Assembly: GCA_017889745.1 (NCBI GenBank)
Contig: JAGGAG010000154.1
Span: forward strand, 1 to 5,931
Length of the DNA: 5,931 bases
Reading direction: 5' to 3'
DNA from: Gemmatimonadota bacterium
GTDB lineage: Bacteria; Gemmatimonadota; Gemmatimonadetes; Gemmatimonadales; GWC2-71-9
Shown here: positions 5,692 through 5,931 of the stretch, piece by piece
Layout of the letters: the number at the start of each line of letters is the position of its first letter
Position numbering within the stretch: the stretch's first letter is position 1
Position numbers and translations under genes: made by a program
Notes under the pieces: generated by a model
Told to the model about the DNA's origin: nothing
The model's database searches: none
Seen by the model: only the letters and a program-made list of their open reading frames with translations

Positions 5692-5701
5692 GGCTGCCCG
5701 T
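5671..5701 (-). terminator. Perfect 9-bp hairpin with T-tract over the glycosylase start codon
   Basis: Read on the minus strand, ACGGGCAGC (5701-5693) and GCTGCCCGT (5689-5681) pair perfectly around a three-base CAT loop, followed directly by TTCGTTTTTT (5680-5671). This is the most canonical intrinsic terminator in the window and starts 24 bases after the stop codon of the Lys-rich gene. The glycosylase ATG (5691-5689) straddles loop and stem, and the T-tract encodes its residues Ser5-Phe6-Phe7. Confidence 0.75.
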
Positions 5702-5725
5702 CCCGTGCGGCTCACTGCGGCAGCC

Positions 5726-5931
5726 TCATTCCGACTTCCTGGCCGCCTTGGCCCGCGGCCGCCGCGGCTTCGGCGCGCTCGCCGGCGCTTCCTTTGCCGC
5801 TGCCTTGGCGACCACCTTTTCCGCCTTCGGGGTGGCCGGGGCGGCCTTTTCAGCCCGCTTTGCGCCACCCCGGCCCTTCTTCACCGGTGCCACCGCTTCG
5901 GCCGGCGCGGCCGCCGGCACCTCGTCGTCGA
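5726..5931 (-). CDS. Lys/Ala/Pro-rich basic C-terminal tail of an unidentified protein (partial)
   Basis: Only the last 67 codons are visible; the gene begins beyond the right edge and ends with TGA at 5728-5726. The visible part starts with an acidic DDE and then becomes low-complexity and basic: about one third alanine, 11 lysines and 6 arginines, with prolines spread through. Stretches such as KKGRGGAKR and KPRRPRAKAARK resemble the histone H1-like or AT-hook-like tails that high-GC bacteria attach to DNA- or RNA-binding proteins (HU-like, topoisomerase I, Rho, ribosomal proteins). No folded domain is visible, so I cannot name the protein. Such tails usually bind nucleic acid non-specifically, an inference here. 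The frame is open to the window edge, GTG at 5920 need not be a start, and the regular GCN/AAG codon pattern supports coding. A canonical terminator follows 24 bases after the stop. Confidence 0.7.
   Translation of the reverse strand, partial: DDEVPAAAPAEAVAPVKKGRGGAKRAEKAAPATPKAEKVVAKAAAKEAPASAPKPRRPRAKAARKSE

Noticed and set aside
5692..5868. N-terminal extension of the DNA glycosylase frame to 5868
   Set aside because: The added 59 residues are Arg/Pro-rich and are the out-of-frame image of the Lys/Ala-rich gene on the same strand; family similarity starts at the Leu-Pro-Val-Ser-Phe-Phe segment.
1..5931. Search for CRISPR arrays, tRNA or rRNA genes, insertion sequences, integrase sites and toxin-antitoxin or defence genes
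   Set aside because: I saw no regularly spaced repeats, tRNA-like cloverleaf, transposase motifs or terminal inverted repeats, and the coding space is taken by the genes listed.

Overview
The window is very GC-rich DNA with tight gene packing, strong G/C third-position bias and short intergenic gaps. It looks like a bacterial chromosome. The mix of genes, the AxA signal peptide ending in Ala-Gln-Gln and the style of the hairpins would suit Gemmatimonadota or a similar high-GC Gram-negative phylum, but this is an inference from general appearance and no marker gene in the window proves it.

Layout. Plus strand: the last 76 codons of a molybdopterin-dependent oxidoreductase (2-232); a polytopic membrane protein resembling GT-C fold glycosyltransferases (249-1703); L-threonine 3-dehydrogenase tdh (1738-2781); glycine C-acetyltransferase kbl (2809-4023); a 308-base gene-free stretch with a weak terminator and a palindrome next to a TTGACA box; and a small secreted outer-membrane beta-barrel-like protein (4332-5006). 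Minus strand, converging on these: an AAG-type 3-methyladenine DNA glycosylase (5119-5691), preceded by the Lys/Ala/Pro-rich C-terminal tail of an unidentified protein that runs off the right edge (5726-5931). A long hairpin with a GAAA loop separates the convergent genes.

How the genes work together. Only tdh and kbl form a clear pathway: Tdh oxidises L-threonine to 2-amino-3-oxobutyrate, and Kbl cleaves this with CoA to glycine and acetyl-CoA. They are 27 bases apart and almost certainly co-transcribed. The other genes have no evident functional link to them.

The most unusual points are structural. Two strong terminator-like hairpins lie on top of the 5' end of the next gene (264-299 over the membrane protein; 5681-5701 over the DNA glycosylase, whose conserved Phe-Phe codons form the T-tract). 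A three-copy TRAACGG heptamer between tdh and kbl begins at the tdh stop codon and puts a stop in all three forward frames; a related heptamer pair occurs about 2.2 kb away. I see no CRISPR array, mobile element, RNA gene or defence-like cassette, and nothing I would call a new multi-gene system.
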